Shown in pieces: positions 41,419 through 51,311 of a stretch of 64,000 nt of DNA. Position 1 is the first letter of the stretch; the number at the start of each line of letters is the position of its first letter. Source of the stretch: Flavobacteriales bacterium (lineage in GTDB: Bacteria > Bacteroidota > Bacteroidia > Flavobacteriales_D > Crocinitomicaceae); NCBI GenBank assembly GCA_009926125.1, contig RFPM01000003.1, positions 1 to 64,000 on the forward strand, in the 5' to 3' direction. Under the pieces are notes generated by a model. The model was given only the letters and a program-made list of their open reading frames with translations, had not been told where the DNA came from and ran no database searches. A program made the translations under genes and the position numbers.

Positions 41419-42519
41419 TTACTTTTTAAGAATCCGATAGCGTTTTCCTGGCAATTGTTCTACCATATTTTTCATCTCCATTTGGAATAATAAAACATTG
41501 ATTTTTGAAGCTGACATTTCCGCTTTCATTCCAATTATATCTGAATGAAGAATTTCATCGTTTTCAAAAAGATTTAAAATCGTTGCTTCATCTGGTTCTA
41601 AGTTTAGCTCCAACTCTTTTTGAACTGAAACTCTTTTTGAATCCCAATTCATAAATGTTAAAAAATCGTTTGGTGAACTTATTAAATGAGCTTTTTGCTT
41701 TTTTATCAATAAATTACAGCCTTCCGATGTCTGACGACCTATGTCTCCAGGAAAAGCAAAAACATCTCTACTGTAATCATTTGCCAATTCTGCTGTAATC
41801 ATAGATCCTCCTCTTTCCTTACTTTCAATTACAATAGTTGCATCTGCTAATCCAGCAACAATTCTATTTCGCATAGGAAAATTTTCTCTGTCTGGATTTG
41901 TGCTAATCATGAATTCAGTAAGTAAACCGCCATTTTCTTGCATATCTTTTGCTATTTGCTTGTGCTGCGAGGGATAAATCCGATCTAAGCCATGCCCTAA
42001 GACACCAATTGTTTGAATATTATTTTGTAAGCACAATTGATGCGCATGAATATCAACGCCATAAGCCAAGCCACTTACGACTAAAATATTTTTTTCCTTA
42101 AAGGATGAAAGTAAAGATTTTAATAGCTCTTTTCCATATTCTGTATGATTTCTCGTTCCAACAATTGAAACAATCTGTGTGTGATTTAAATCCATTTTTC
42201 CTTTTGTATAAATTACAATTGGAGCATCTGAACATTGCCTCAATCTTCTTGGATAAGTAGAATCCAAAAAAAAATGAGTTGAAATTCCATTTTTATGATT
42301 AAAATTTAGCTGTGTTTCGGCTAAATTAATTGCCTCTTCTCTTTTTAAAGCTCTTAAAAATGATTCGCTAAGCCCTGTTTGGGTTTTTATTTCTTGTAAG
42401 GTGCTTTCAAAAAGGAAATTTATATTTTCTAATTTTGATAAAACTTGTGCAGCACGAATTGGACCAATGCCATTTAATTTACTAAGTGCTATTCTATAAA
42501 TTTCGCTTGTTTTTGACAA
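41419..42519 (-). CDS. dprA: DNA-processing protein DprA
   Basis: VSIVGTRNHTEYGKELL, VVSGLAYGVDIHAH, FPMRNRIVAGLADATIVIESKERGGSMITAELA. Confidence 0.95.
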   Translation of the reverse strand: MSKTSEIYRIALSKLNGIGPIRAAQVLSKLENINFLFESTLQEIKTQTGLSESFLRALKREEAINLAETQLNFNHKNGISTHFFLDSTYPRRLRQCSDAPIVIYTKGKMDLNHTQIVSIVGTRNHTEYGKELLKSLLSSFKEKNILVVSGLAYGVDIHAHQLCLQNNIQTIGVLGHGLDRIYPSQHKQIAKDMQENGGLLTEFMISTNPDRENFPMRNRIVAGLADATIVIESKERGGSMITAELANDYSRDVFAFPGDIGRQTSEGCNLLIKKQKAHLISSPNDFLTFMNWDSKRVSVQKELELNLEPDEATILNLFENDEILHSDIIGMKAEMSASKINVLLFQMEMKNMVEQLPGKRYRILKK

Positions 42520-42574
42520 AATATTCTTATTTTCGTCTTATTAAGATAATGAATATTATCATTTCATTGATAAC

Positions 42575-44920
42575 ATGGCAAGGTATTTTATTTTATTTAT
42601 TTTAATTTTATTAAACTCCACAGTTTTTTTTTCGCAGACAAAAGGCATTGTTTTGGATGCTTCAAATGGTGATCCAATTATTGGTGCTCGTATTGTCTTA
42701 TCATCGGGACAAAAATCTATTACTAGTAATTCTGGTGAGTTTATACTCAGTAATGTCAAATATCCAAATTCACTTGTTGTTTCTATGATGGGCTTTATCT
42801 CAGAAACTGTTAAACTATCAAAGGATACACTTTTAATGATTAACTTAAAAACACAAGTGCAAGAAATTAGCGACGTTGTTGTTACTGCAAGCAGAAGAAA
42901 CCAAAATATTGAAGATGTACCAATTTCAATGGAAATCATTAAGCCAGAATTAATCAATAACAAAGGTTTTTCAAATTTAGAACAAGCAGTTGATCAAAGT
43001 CCTGGTGTTTACGCCATGGATGGACAAGTTAGTATTCGAGGAGGAGGAGGCTTTGCATACGGCGCCGGAAGTCGCGTTGCTCTACTTTGGAATGGTGTTC
43101 CGATGATGTCTCCGGATATAGGTGATGCAAAATGGAATGCTATTCCAATGGAACAGACTTCGCAGATAGAAATTTTAAAGGGTGCATCTTCCGTTTTATA
43201 TGGTAGTGGCGCTTTAAATGGAATTATTGCTTTAACAGAGAAAGAACCAAGTCCAAAAGGAAATTTTTCTGCTAAAGTTCAATCAGGGGTTTATGGAAAT
43301 CCTAGAAGAAAATCAATGCAGTGGTGGGATAAAAACCCAACTTTTCATCTAGCGGATGTTTATTTTGGTAAATCTTATAAATATTTAGGATACACAGTAG
43401 GTGCAAATGCTTATTTAGATTCTGGTTTTCGGCAAGGAGAAAACGAAAAAAGATTTCGTTTAAATGGTTCTTTTTACTTCAAACCCAAAAGCAACTCGAA
43501 ACTAAAGGCAGGTTTAAGTTACAATGCACAATACCAAGATATGGGAGTTTTTATTCTTTGGAAGAATGATTCTTTGGGTTACCAAGCTCAGGATAATACA
43601 CTCTCACGACAAAAAGCAATTCGTATTAATGTTGATCCCTACATTAAATTTTATGACAAATTCCAAAATCAACATCAACTAAAAACAAGGTATTACCTCG
43701 TTACAAGTGGGAATGAATCAAAAGTTGGTGATGCTTCCATTGCCGATTTATTTTATGCCGATTATCAATTTCAACGGAAATTTGGGGCTTCTATGAATTT
43801 ATCAGCAGGTATTACACATAATTCTGGGCAAGTAAAAAGTTGGGTATTTGGGGATCATATTTCTAGTAATTCTGCTCTTTATGGTCAAGTAGAATCTAAA
43901 TTTAAACAATTGGATATTACAGCAGGTATGAGAATAGAGCATTATAAATTAGATGAGATGAAGGCTGATTCTCGTTTTAAACTCAATGATTCTTTGTCGA
44001 TTCCTGTTTATCCTATTTTTAGAATGGGTTTGCATTACAAGCTAACTCCTGCGACACATCTTAGGGCTTCATTTGGACAAGGCGTACGCTTTCCTTCTAT
44101 TGCTGAACGCTTTGTTTCAACTTCTGTTGGTGGCTTGACAATTTTTAAAAATCCAAATTTAAAACCCGAAAAGGGTTGGTCTTCCGAACTGGGATTCAAA
44201 CAACTTGTTAAACTTGGTAGTTCTTGGAAAGGATTTTTTGATGTCGCAGCATTTATAAACGAATATAGCAATATGACTGAATTTACTTTTGGTATTTTTA
44301 AACCTGATACAATGGGAAATTTACAATTTACAGATCCAAATGCACTAAACTATTTATTTAATTGGGTCGGATTCCAAGCTCAAAATGCTGAAAAGGCTCG
44401 TATTACAGGTATAGAATTTTCATTTAATAGTCAGGGAAAAATTGGAGAGGTTGAATTAACTTCATTATTAGGTTACACTTATATGAATCCAATTAGTTTA
44501 AACAATGATCCAGCATATAGAGCAAAATTTTCTGATGCAAGTTCAAATATGCTAAAATATCGTTTCAATCATTTAGCCAAGGCAGATATTCAAGCTACTT
44601 TCAGGAAATTTAGTTTGGGTATATCTTTTAGATACAATAGTTTCATGAAAAATATTGACAAAATATTTGAAAATTCTGTAGAAGCGGTGCTTTCCGGAGG
44701 AGAAAATGGGACAATATTTATTTTACCTGGCTTAAAAGAATACCGAAAAAACAACAACAGTGGAGCACTTGTTTTTGATACTCGATTTATATACCATATT
44801 ACAAAAGAAATGAAGCTTAATTTAATTGTAAATAATCTTTTTAATGCTGAATATGTTTCCCGCCCTGCGGATTTGCAAGCACCTAGAAATTTTTTGCTTC
44901 AATTGCAATACGCTTTCTAA
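42575..44920 (+). CDS. TonB-dependent receptor with N-terminal carboxypeptidase-regulatory-like domain (paralog 1)
   Basis: DVVVTASRRNQNIEDVPISMEII plug, beta-barrel, LNLIVNNLFNAEY end. Confidence 0.93.
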   Translation: MARYFILFILILLNSTVFFSQTKGIVLDASNGDPIIGARIVLSSGQKSITSNSGEFILSNVKYPNSLVVSMMGFISETVKLSKDTLLMINLKTQVQEISDVVVTASRRNQNIEDVPISMEIIKPELINNKGFSNLEQAVDQSPGVYAMDGQVSIRGGGGFAYGAGSRVALLWNGVPMMSPDIGDAKWNAIPMEQTSQIEILKGASSVLYGSGALNGIIALTEKEPSPKGNFSAKVQSGVYGNPRRKSMQWWDKNPTFHLADVYFGKSYKYLGYTVGANAYLDSGFRQGENEKRFRLNGSFYFKPKSNSKLKAGLSYNAQYQDMGVFILWKNDSLGYQAQDNTLSRQKAIRINVDPYIKFYDKFQNQHQLKTRYYLVTSGNESKVGDASIADLFYADYQFQRKFGASMNLSAGITHNSGQVKSWVFGDHISSNSALYGQVESKFKQLDITAGMRIEHYKLDEMKADSRFKLNDSLSIPVYPIFRMGLHYKLTPATHLRASFGQGVRFPSIAERFVSTSVGGLTIFKNPNLKPEKGWSSELGFKQLVKLGSSWKGFFDVAAFINEYSNMTEFTFGIFKPDTMGNLQFTDPNALNYLFNWVGFQAQNAEKARITGIEFSFNSQGKIGEVELTSLLGYTYMNPISLNNDPAYRAKFSDASSNMLKYRFNHLAKADIQATFRKFSLGISFRYNSFMKNIDKIFENSVEAVLSGGENGTIFILPGLKEYRKNNNSGALVFDTRFIYHITKEMKLNLIVNNLFNAEYVSRPADLQAPRNFLLQLQYAF

Positions 44921-44994
44921 GTAAAGAAGAAATCATAGAACATATTGTTGTAAATTCACAAAATACTTTTTAATATTGATATCGAAAATTTTAG

Positions 44995-47379
44995 ATGAAA
45001 ATACGAATTCTAACACTTTTATTATTCTTTTGTCCAATTGGCCTATTTTCTCAAATTTCGGGCCTTGTTATTGATAAAGCTACAGATAGTCCAATTGTTG
45101 GTGCTAAAGTTATCGCTTCAGATGGATCTAAAGTTATTTCAAATGGCAATGGAGAATTTAAGTTAAATTGTGCCGTATTTCCTGTAAAAATTAGTGTGTC
45201 GATGTTGCAATATCAAGAAGTAGAGCTTGAAGTGGCAAATGCTGGAACTATTAAAATAGAACTTTCAGAATCCATAAAAGATTTTGGAACAATTGTAGTT
45301 TCTGCTGGAAGGAGAAAACAAACCATTGAAGAAGTTCCAGTTTCAATGGAAATTATCCGACCGCAATTAATCGATAATAAAGGTATTACAGATTTAGAAC
45401 AAGCGGTGGACCAAACTCCCGGTGTTTTTACAATGGATGGGCAAGTTAGTATTCGCGGTGGCTCTGGATTTGCTTACGGAACTGGAAGTCGTGTCTTACT
45501 TTTGTGGAATGGAATGCCACTTCTTTCTGGTTATGCTGGAGATACGCAATGGAATGCTATACCAATGGAACAAACAGCTCAAATTGAAGTAATGAAAGGT
45601 GCTGCATCTGTGCTTTATGGAAGTGGCGCATTAAATGGCGTGATTTCATTAATAGAAAAAGAACCGGGAATTATACCAGAGACAAAAGTTAAAGTTGCTT
45701 ATGGGTTCTTCGATAATCCAAGACGAACCTCTCTTAAATGGTGGTCGAAAACACCAATGATGCAACAAATTGAGGCGTATCATGGAAAAATGTTTAAAAA
45801 AATGGGGTACACGCTTTCTACAACTTTATTTCACAACAACGGATACAAACAAGGTGAAACAGAATACAGAGGTCGAGTAAGTGGAAGCTTATTTTTTAAA
45901 CCACGAAAAATACATGGCCTAAAAGCAGGTTTAGGATACAATTATCAATATCAAAAAACCGGAAATTTCTTAATCTGGGAAAGTGATTCTTTAGGATATA
46001 CTCCAAGTGGTGGAGCTGATACTAGTAATTCAGAATCGACACTAACCTACAATATTGGTCACCGATTTTTTATTGATCCATATCTTAAATACATTGACAA
46101 GTACAACAATCGTCATAATCTTAAAGCACGAATCTATTCTGCTACAAATAATAATATTAATAATCCTCAGCAAGGAAGTGGTGCAATAATCTATTTTAGT
46201 GAATACCAATTTCAAAAACAATTTGGAAATAGAATTTCAGTAACAACCGGTATTTCAAATATTTACAATGTAGTGGTCTCAAAATTATTTGGAGATCACA
46301 CCTCAAATAACTTAGCCGCATACGGGCAATATGAGCATAAAATTGGGAAATTAGATATCACAGCAGGAGTTCGCTTAGAATATTTTCAAATGGACGGCAA
46401 ATCTGGTGACACGGATTTTTATTTCGGAAATGACACAAATGATTTATCTAAATCCCCCCTCTATCCAGTTTTTAGAACAGGCTTACATTACGAACTTGCA
46501 AAATACACGCATCTGAGAGCTTCATTAGGACAAGGCATTCGTTATCCATCTGTTGCAGAAAGATACACAGCAACTTCTGTAGGTGCTTTAAATATTTTTC
46601 CGAATCCTACATTGAGACCAGAAATAGGTTGGGCTGCTGAACTTGGAATCAAACAAGGTGTAAAAATTGGTTCGTGGAAAGGAATGATTGATGTTGCAGC
46701 TTTTGTTAATGAATATAGTAATATGATGGAGTTTGCATTCGGAATTTACAATCCTGATTCAATTAATTTATCACTTGAATCAAATAGTCCTGGATACATT
46801 AAAAAATGGATTGGCTTTAGAGCAGTAAATGCAGAGGCAGCTAGAATTACTGGCATTGATTTTTCCTTCAATAGTTCAGGAAGTATTGGAAAAGTAGAAA
46901 TTATTTCATTAATTGGATATACGTATATGAACCCTATTAGTTTAAATAATGACTCAAATTATAGAACACAATTTTCCGATAAATATTCAAATATGTTAAA
47001 ATATCGTTTCAAACATTTAGCAAAATTGGATGTAGAAGCAAACTATAAAAAATACAGTGTAGGAGTTTCTTGTCGTTACAATAGCTTTATGGGAAATATC
47101 GATAGAATATTTGAAATTTCTGCAGAAGAAGTAATTTTCGGAGCAGAAATTGCGCAAAACATAGTTGATAAAACATTCATTTTACCTGGTTTATTAGAAT
47201 ATCGTAAAAAATTTAACAAAGGAGTTTTTGTCATTGACTTCCGCCTAGGATACAAATTGAATGATAATTTTAGAATTGGTTTGATTGCCAATAATATATT
47301 TAATGCTGAATATTCAAGTAGACCTGGAGATATTCAGGCACCACGAAATTTTATGGCACAACTTCAAATGAAATTTTAA
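44995..47379 (+). CDS. TonB-dependent receptor with N-terminal carboxypeptidase-regulatory-like domain (paralog 2)
   Basis: Clearly similar along its length to 42575..44920 (e.g. shared DLEQAVDQTPGVFTMDGQVSIRGG, QAPRNF end). Confidence 0.93.
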   Translation: MKIRILTLLLFFCPIGLFSQISGLVIDKATDSPIVGAKVIASDGSKVISNGNGEFKLNCAVFPVKISVSMLQYQEVELEVANAGTIKIELSESIKDFGTIVVSAGRRKQTIEEVPVSMEIIRPQLIDNKGITDLEQAVDQTPGVFTMDGQVSIRGGSGFAYGTGSRVLLLWNGMPLLSGYAGDTQWNAIPMEQTAQIEVMKGAASVLYGSGALNGVISLIEKEPGIIPETKVKVAYGFFDNPRRTSLKWWSKTPMMQQIEAYHGKMFKKMGYTLSTTLFHNNGYKQGETEYRGRVSGSLFFKPRKIHGLKAGLGYNYQYQKTGNFLIWESDSLGYTPSGGADTSNSESTLTYNIGHRFFIDPYLKYIDKYNNRHNLKARIYSATNNNINNPQQGSGAIIYFSEYQFQKQFGNRISVTTGISNIYNVVVSKLFGDHTSNNLAAYGQYEHKIGKLDITAGVRLEYFQMDGKSGDTDFYFGNDTNDLSKSPLYPVFRTGLHYELAKYTHLRASLGQGIRYPSVAERYTATSVGALNIFPNPTLRPEIGWAAELGIKQGVKIGSWKGMIDVAAFVNEYSNMMEFAFGIYNPDSINLSLESNSPGYIKKWIGFRAVNAEAARITGIDFSFNSSGSIGKVEIISLIGYTYMNPISLNNDSNYRTQFSDKYSNMLKYRFKHLAKLDVEANYKKYSVGVSCRYNSFMGNIDRIFEISAEEVIFGAEIAQNIVDKTFILPGLLEYRKKFNKGVFVIDFRLGYKLNDNFRIGLIANNIFNAEYSSRPGDIQAPRNFMAQLQMKF

Positions 47380-48110
47380 TGAAAGTATTAGGAATTATTC
47401 CTGCGCGCTATGCATCTTCCCGTTTTCCTGGAAAGCCTTTAATTGATCTCAAAGGGAAAACGATGATTCAACGTGTTTATGAAGGCGCTAAACAATCTAA
47501 ATTAATTGACCTTCTAATTGTAGCAACAGATGATTCTCGAATTCAGGACGAGGTTCTGAAATTTGGGGGAAATGTTGAAATGACATCCGAGAAACACAAC
47601 TCTGGAACAGATCGCTGTGCTGAAGTTGCAAAAAAATACCCAGAATACGATTTAATCGTTAATATCCAAGGAGATGAACCACTCGTTGACTTTAGACAAT
47701 TAGATCAATTAATTCAAGTTTTTGAAAAAGAAAGTATTCAAATTGCAACCTTAGCGACAAGGAAAATTACAAAGGGAGAACTTGAAAATCCAAATAGAAT
47801 TAAAATAGTAGTTGATAAAAATAATTCAGCTCTTTATTTTAGTCGTAGTGCGATTCCAAATCAAGTAAATTTTAAAGGTGATGGACTTAGCTCATACCCA
47901 TTTCTTAGGCATATTGGCTTGTATGCCTATCGCAGAGAAACACTTTTATATATTGCAAACTTGCCTGTTTCTCTGTTGGAAACAATAGAATCTTTAGAGC
48001 AATTGAGATGGTTATACAACGGTTTTTCTATTTATGTTTCTGAAACTACTATCGAAACTCCAAACATCGATACAATTGAAGATGTTGAAATTGTTTTACG
48101 AAGTTTATAG
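47379..48110 (+). CDS. kdsB: 3-deoxy-manno-octulosonate cytidylyltransferase
   Basis: IIPARYASSRFPGKPL, NIQGDEPLV; TAATG overlap with TonB receptor 2. Confidence 0.96.
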   Translation: MKVLGIIPARYASSRFPGKPLIDLKGKTMIQRVYEGAKQSKLIDLLIVATDDSRIQDEVLKFGGNVEMTSEKHNSGTDRCAEVAKKYPEYDLIVNIQGDEPLVDFRQLDQLIQVFEKESIQIATLATRKITKGELENPNRIKIVVDKNNSALYFSRSAIPNQVNFKGDGLSSYPFLRHIGLYAYRRETLLYIANLPVSLLETIESLEQLRWLYNGFSIYVSETTIETPNIDTIEDVEIVLRSL

Positions 48111-48141
48111 TAGTTTCATTAATCTTTTGTAGCTTTGGATT

Positions 48142-49200
48142 ATGCATGAAATAGAAGATCTTGTTAGCTCCTTATTATTGCGCCATTCTTGCGTAATCAT
48201 TCCTAATTTTGGAGGATTTGTAGCAAAAACTATTTCTGCAAAATTAGACCTTGATCGCGGTTTGTTCTTAGCTCCATCAAAGCAACTTTTGTTTAATAAA
48301 AACTTATTAAATAATGATGGATTATTAATTTCTGAATATGCTAGTATAAATGCTATTGAATATTCTAAAAGTCAAAGTGAGATTGAAGAATTTGTACTCG
48401 ATCTTAAATCAAAATTGAATTCAAAACAATCAGTTCACATTGAACGAGTTGGAAAATTATCATATGATCTTGAAGGGAATTTAGTGTTTGAACAAGACCG
48501 TTATTTTAACCTCTTATTGAGTTCATATGGACTTAGCCAAGTTCAATTTATTGCTAATAAAGAACCTGAGATTAATGAACCAAGCTTAAAAGAGAAAAAG
48601 ATAAATTTAAAAGCGCCTATCCGCAAAATTAATTACTTGAAATATGCTGCTGCAGCATGTCTTTTACCACTTGCTTTTTATTCCTTTTGGATTCCAACAC
48701 ATTCTGGTGTGCTAGAATCTGGACTAATTTCATTTAAGGATTTTAATCCTTTTTATAAAAAAGAAATTGGGGCCTACTCTCAGCAAAAGATGGCTACTCA
48801 ACAAAACGAAGTTCTTGAAAAGAATGTTTTTGAAAACCAAATTACAACTTCAAAAAATCATCGAATTGGACTTTATAAATTTGATGAAGGAATCAATATC
48901 CCTATTCGAATTGAAGAAAAAAAGATAGTGAAAGAAATACTTGATATTAAAATAAAACCCATTCAAAATAAAATTTCAAAAACAAATGCTTTTGAATACA
49001 TAATTGGCTGCTTTTCTAACAAAAATAATGCACTTAAGTTAATCTCTAAATTAAAGCAAGAAGGTTTTGCTGCTTCACTTACAGGTGGTTCTCCGCTTGT
49101 TCGTGTTAGTATTGGCGGAGCTGATTCAGATTTACAAATGCAGAGTATTATTCAGAAAGCCAATGAAAAAGGCTATAAAGGTTGGATTCTTAAAAAATAA
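48142..49200 (+). CDS. HU-like (CCDC81-type) N-terminal and C-terminal SPOR domain protein
   Basis: N-terminal CVIIPNFGGFVAKTISA; central TM; C-terminal YIIGCFSNKNNALKLISKLKQEGFAASLTGG SPOR-like. Confidence 0.82.
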   Translation: MHEIEDLVSSLLLRHSCVIIPNFGGFVAKTISAKLDLDRGLFLAPSKQLLFNKNLLNNDGLLISEYASINAIEYSKSQSEIEEFVLDLKSKLNSKQSVHIERVGKLSYDLEGNLVFEQDRYFNLLLSSYGLSQVQFIANKEPEINEPSLKEKKINLKAPIRKINYLKYAAAACLLPLAFYSFWIPTHSGVLESGLISFKDFNPFYKKEIGAYSQQKMATQQNEVLEKNVFENQITTSKNHRIGLYKFDEGINIPIRIEEKKIVKEILDIKIKPIQNKISKTNAFEYIIGCFSNKNNALKLISKLKQEGFAASLTGGSPLVRVSIGGADSDLQMQSIIQKANEKGYKGWILKK

Positions 49201-49205
49201 AAAAT

Positions 49206-50405
49206 ATGCTTTACTGTTCTAAAATTATTACTGCTCTATTTATTGGAGCATCCTTTCTTTCTTTTGCTCAAGTAAGCAATGCAGAAGATAGTAAATATGA
49301 ATTTACTAAAATTTATCGCTTTGATAATACTCCCGTAGAAAGTCAGGGTAACACCGGCACTTGTTGGAGTTTTTCAGCTTTATCTTTTCTAGAATCTGAA
49401 TTGATTCGCTTAGGTAAAAATAAGCCTTCCGAATTATCAGAGATGTATATCGTTCGAAAAGCATACGAATTAAAAGCTGACAAATTCATTAGAATGGATG
49501 GAAAGATAAATTTTGGAGAAGGAGGAGCTTTTCATGATATTCCTCTTGTAATTAAAAATTTTGGAATAGTACCTAAAGAACTTTATAACAGTAATCTTAA
49601 GGATGGAAAAGCCTATGATCATTCGGCACTTTTTTCAGAGATAAATGAGTTTATGCAAAAATTATTATCAACTGCAAGTTCTCCAAAAGGGCTGGATTTA
49701 TCTTGGAAACAAGAATACAATGCTATACTTGATAAAAACTTTGGAGCTGACCTTCAAAAATTCAAATGGGAAGGAAAAACATATTCTCCAAAATCTTATG
49801 CAGAATCAATTGGTCTTGTTATGGATAATTATATTTCCTTAACTTCTTTTACTAATCATACTATGCATGAAAAATGCCTTTTAGAAATTCCTGATAATTG
49901 GGCATGGGGAGAAAGCTACAATGTACAACTAGAAGAATTATTTAGCGCTTGTGAAACAGCATTAAAAAATGGCTACTCAGTAGCTTGGGGAGCAGATGTT
50001 TCTGAGAAAGGCTTTAGTTTTAAAAATGGGATTGCGCTTGTTCCTGAAAATACTGATGCTATTCAAGTAGAAGGGAAAGACAATAAAAATTTCAATAATG
50101 CTGGTGCAGATAGAATATCAAATGCATTTTTAAATCCAACGAAAGAATTAAAAATTACTCCAGAAATCAGACAATATGCTTATGATAATAAAACAACAAC
50201 CGATGATCATGGAATGCATATTGTTGGCTTATACCAAGATCAATCTGGCACAAAATTTTTCCTGGTAAAAAATTCATGGGGCACTAGCAATTTTCCAAAA
50301 GGGTATTTATATGTTTCTGAAGAATATTTTAAATTCAAAACAATCAATATCTACATTCATAAAGATGCTTTATCCCCTGAAATAAAGGGAAAATTGAAAC
50401 TTTGA
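49206..50405 (+). CDS. secreted C1 family (bleomycin-hydrolase-like) aminopeptidase
   Basis: QGNTGTCWSFSALSFLESE (Cys), DDHGMHIVGLYQD (His), FFLVKNSWGTS (Asn). Confidence 0.9.
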   Translation: MLYCSKIITALFIGASFLSFAQVSNAEDSKYEFTKIYRFDNTPVESQGNTGTCWSFSALSFLESELIRLGKNKPSELSEMYIVRKAYELKADKFIRMDGKINFGEGGAFHDIPLVIKNFGIVPKELYNSNLKDGKAYDHSALFSEINEFMQKLLSTASSPKGLDLSWKQEYNAILDKNFGADLQKFKWEGKTYSPKSYAESIGLVMDNYISLTSFTNHTMHEKCLLEIPDNWAWGESYNVQLEELFSACETALKNGYSVAWGADVSEKGFSFKNGIALVPENTDAIQVEGKDNKNFNNAGADRISNAFLNPTKELKITPEIRQYAYDNKTTTDDHGMHIVGLYQDQSGTKFFLVKNSWGTSNFPKGYLYVSEEYFKFKTINIYIHKDALSPEIKGKLKL

Positions 50406-50537
50406 TTTTGAAACTTTTTATCTAATGAAGAAAAAAGCTATTCAGGTTGGGTGTTAAAAAAAATTAATTATTATTTTTGCTAATGAAATTCTTTTCTTTA
50501 AAAATTTAAATCATTTTCAACCTCAAATCAATTACAA

Positions 50538-51207
50538 ATGAACCGTCTAATTTTATTATCATCTATCTTGATTCTTGCGCTTGGTGCGTGCCGAAAAAAG
50601 CAATTTGATAACGATCAATCTGCTATGTTAAATTATAAGATTGAAACTGCTTTTGACGAAATGACAAATATTTCTGATCAAGCAGTTAATGGAAACTTGG
50701 TTTATTATAAGTCAGGTAAAATTATCTCTACAAAACCAGGTGAAAAACCAGTTTTAGAGAAAACACCTTGCGATGTAATGATCACCTTAGATACCATTAA
50801 TTCTTTTAAAACTGTTACTGTAGATTATGGAAATACTAATTGTGATTGCAATGACGGTAAACAAAGAAGAGGGAAAATAGTAACAACATTTACTGGTCAA
50901 TACATTGCTCAAGGGACAGTAATTACTCATACACCAATAGATTATTATGTAAATGACATTAAAATTGAAGGGACAAAAACAGTGGAAAATATGGGGCTAA
51001 ATGCAAACAATCAACCCTATTTTAATGTAAACGTTAATGGTTTGGCAACATTAACTTCTGGTGAAACACTATTGTGGATTTCCAGTCAGTGGAACAATTG
51101 ATCTTCAACCACAAAATAAACCGCTACGTATCGTAGATTATGGTTCTGGAATCTGTGACTTTACTTTTACGGTTACAGTGAATGGCGTCACTTATACATT
51201 TAACTAA
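50538..51207 (+). pseudogene. lipoprotein gene disrupted by internal deletion/frameshift
   Basis: ORF 50538..51101 (lipobox LILALGAC) ends at TGA; after ~51081 the +1 frame continues as ...PVSGTIDLQPQNKPLRIVDYGSGICDFTFTVTVNGVTYTFN* to 51207. Confidence 0.7.
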
Positions 51208-51311
51208 AATCACGAAAAATCTTTTCGGATTTAGTTTAAACACTTTTTATTTTAATACGTTTCCTTTTTGTACTCAATGATTGAGTAGTTTTGTGTCTTA
51301 AATGTTTTAAA

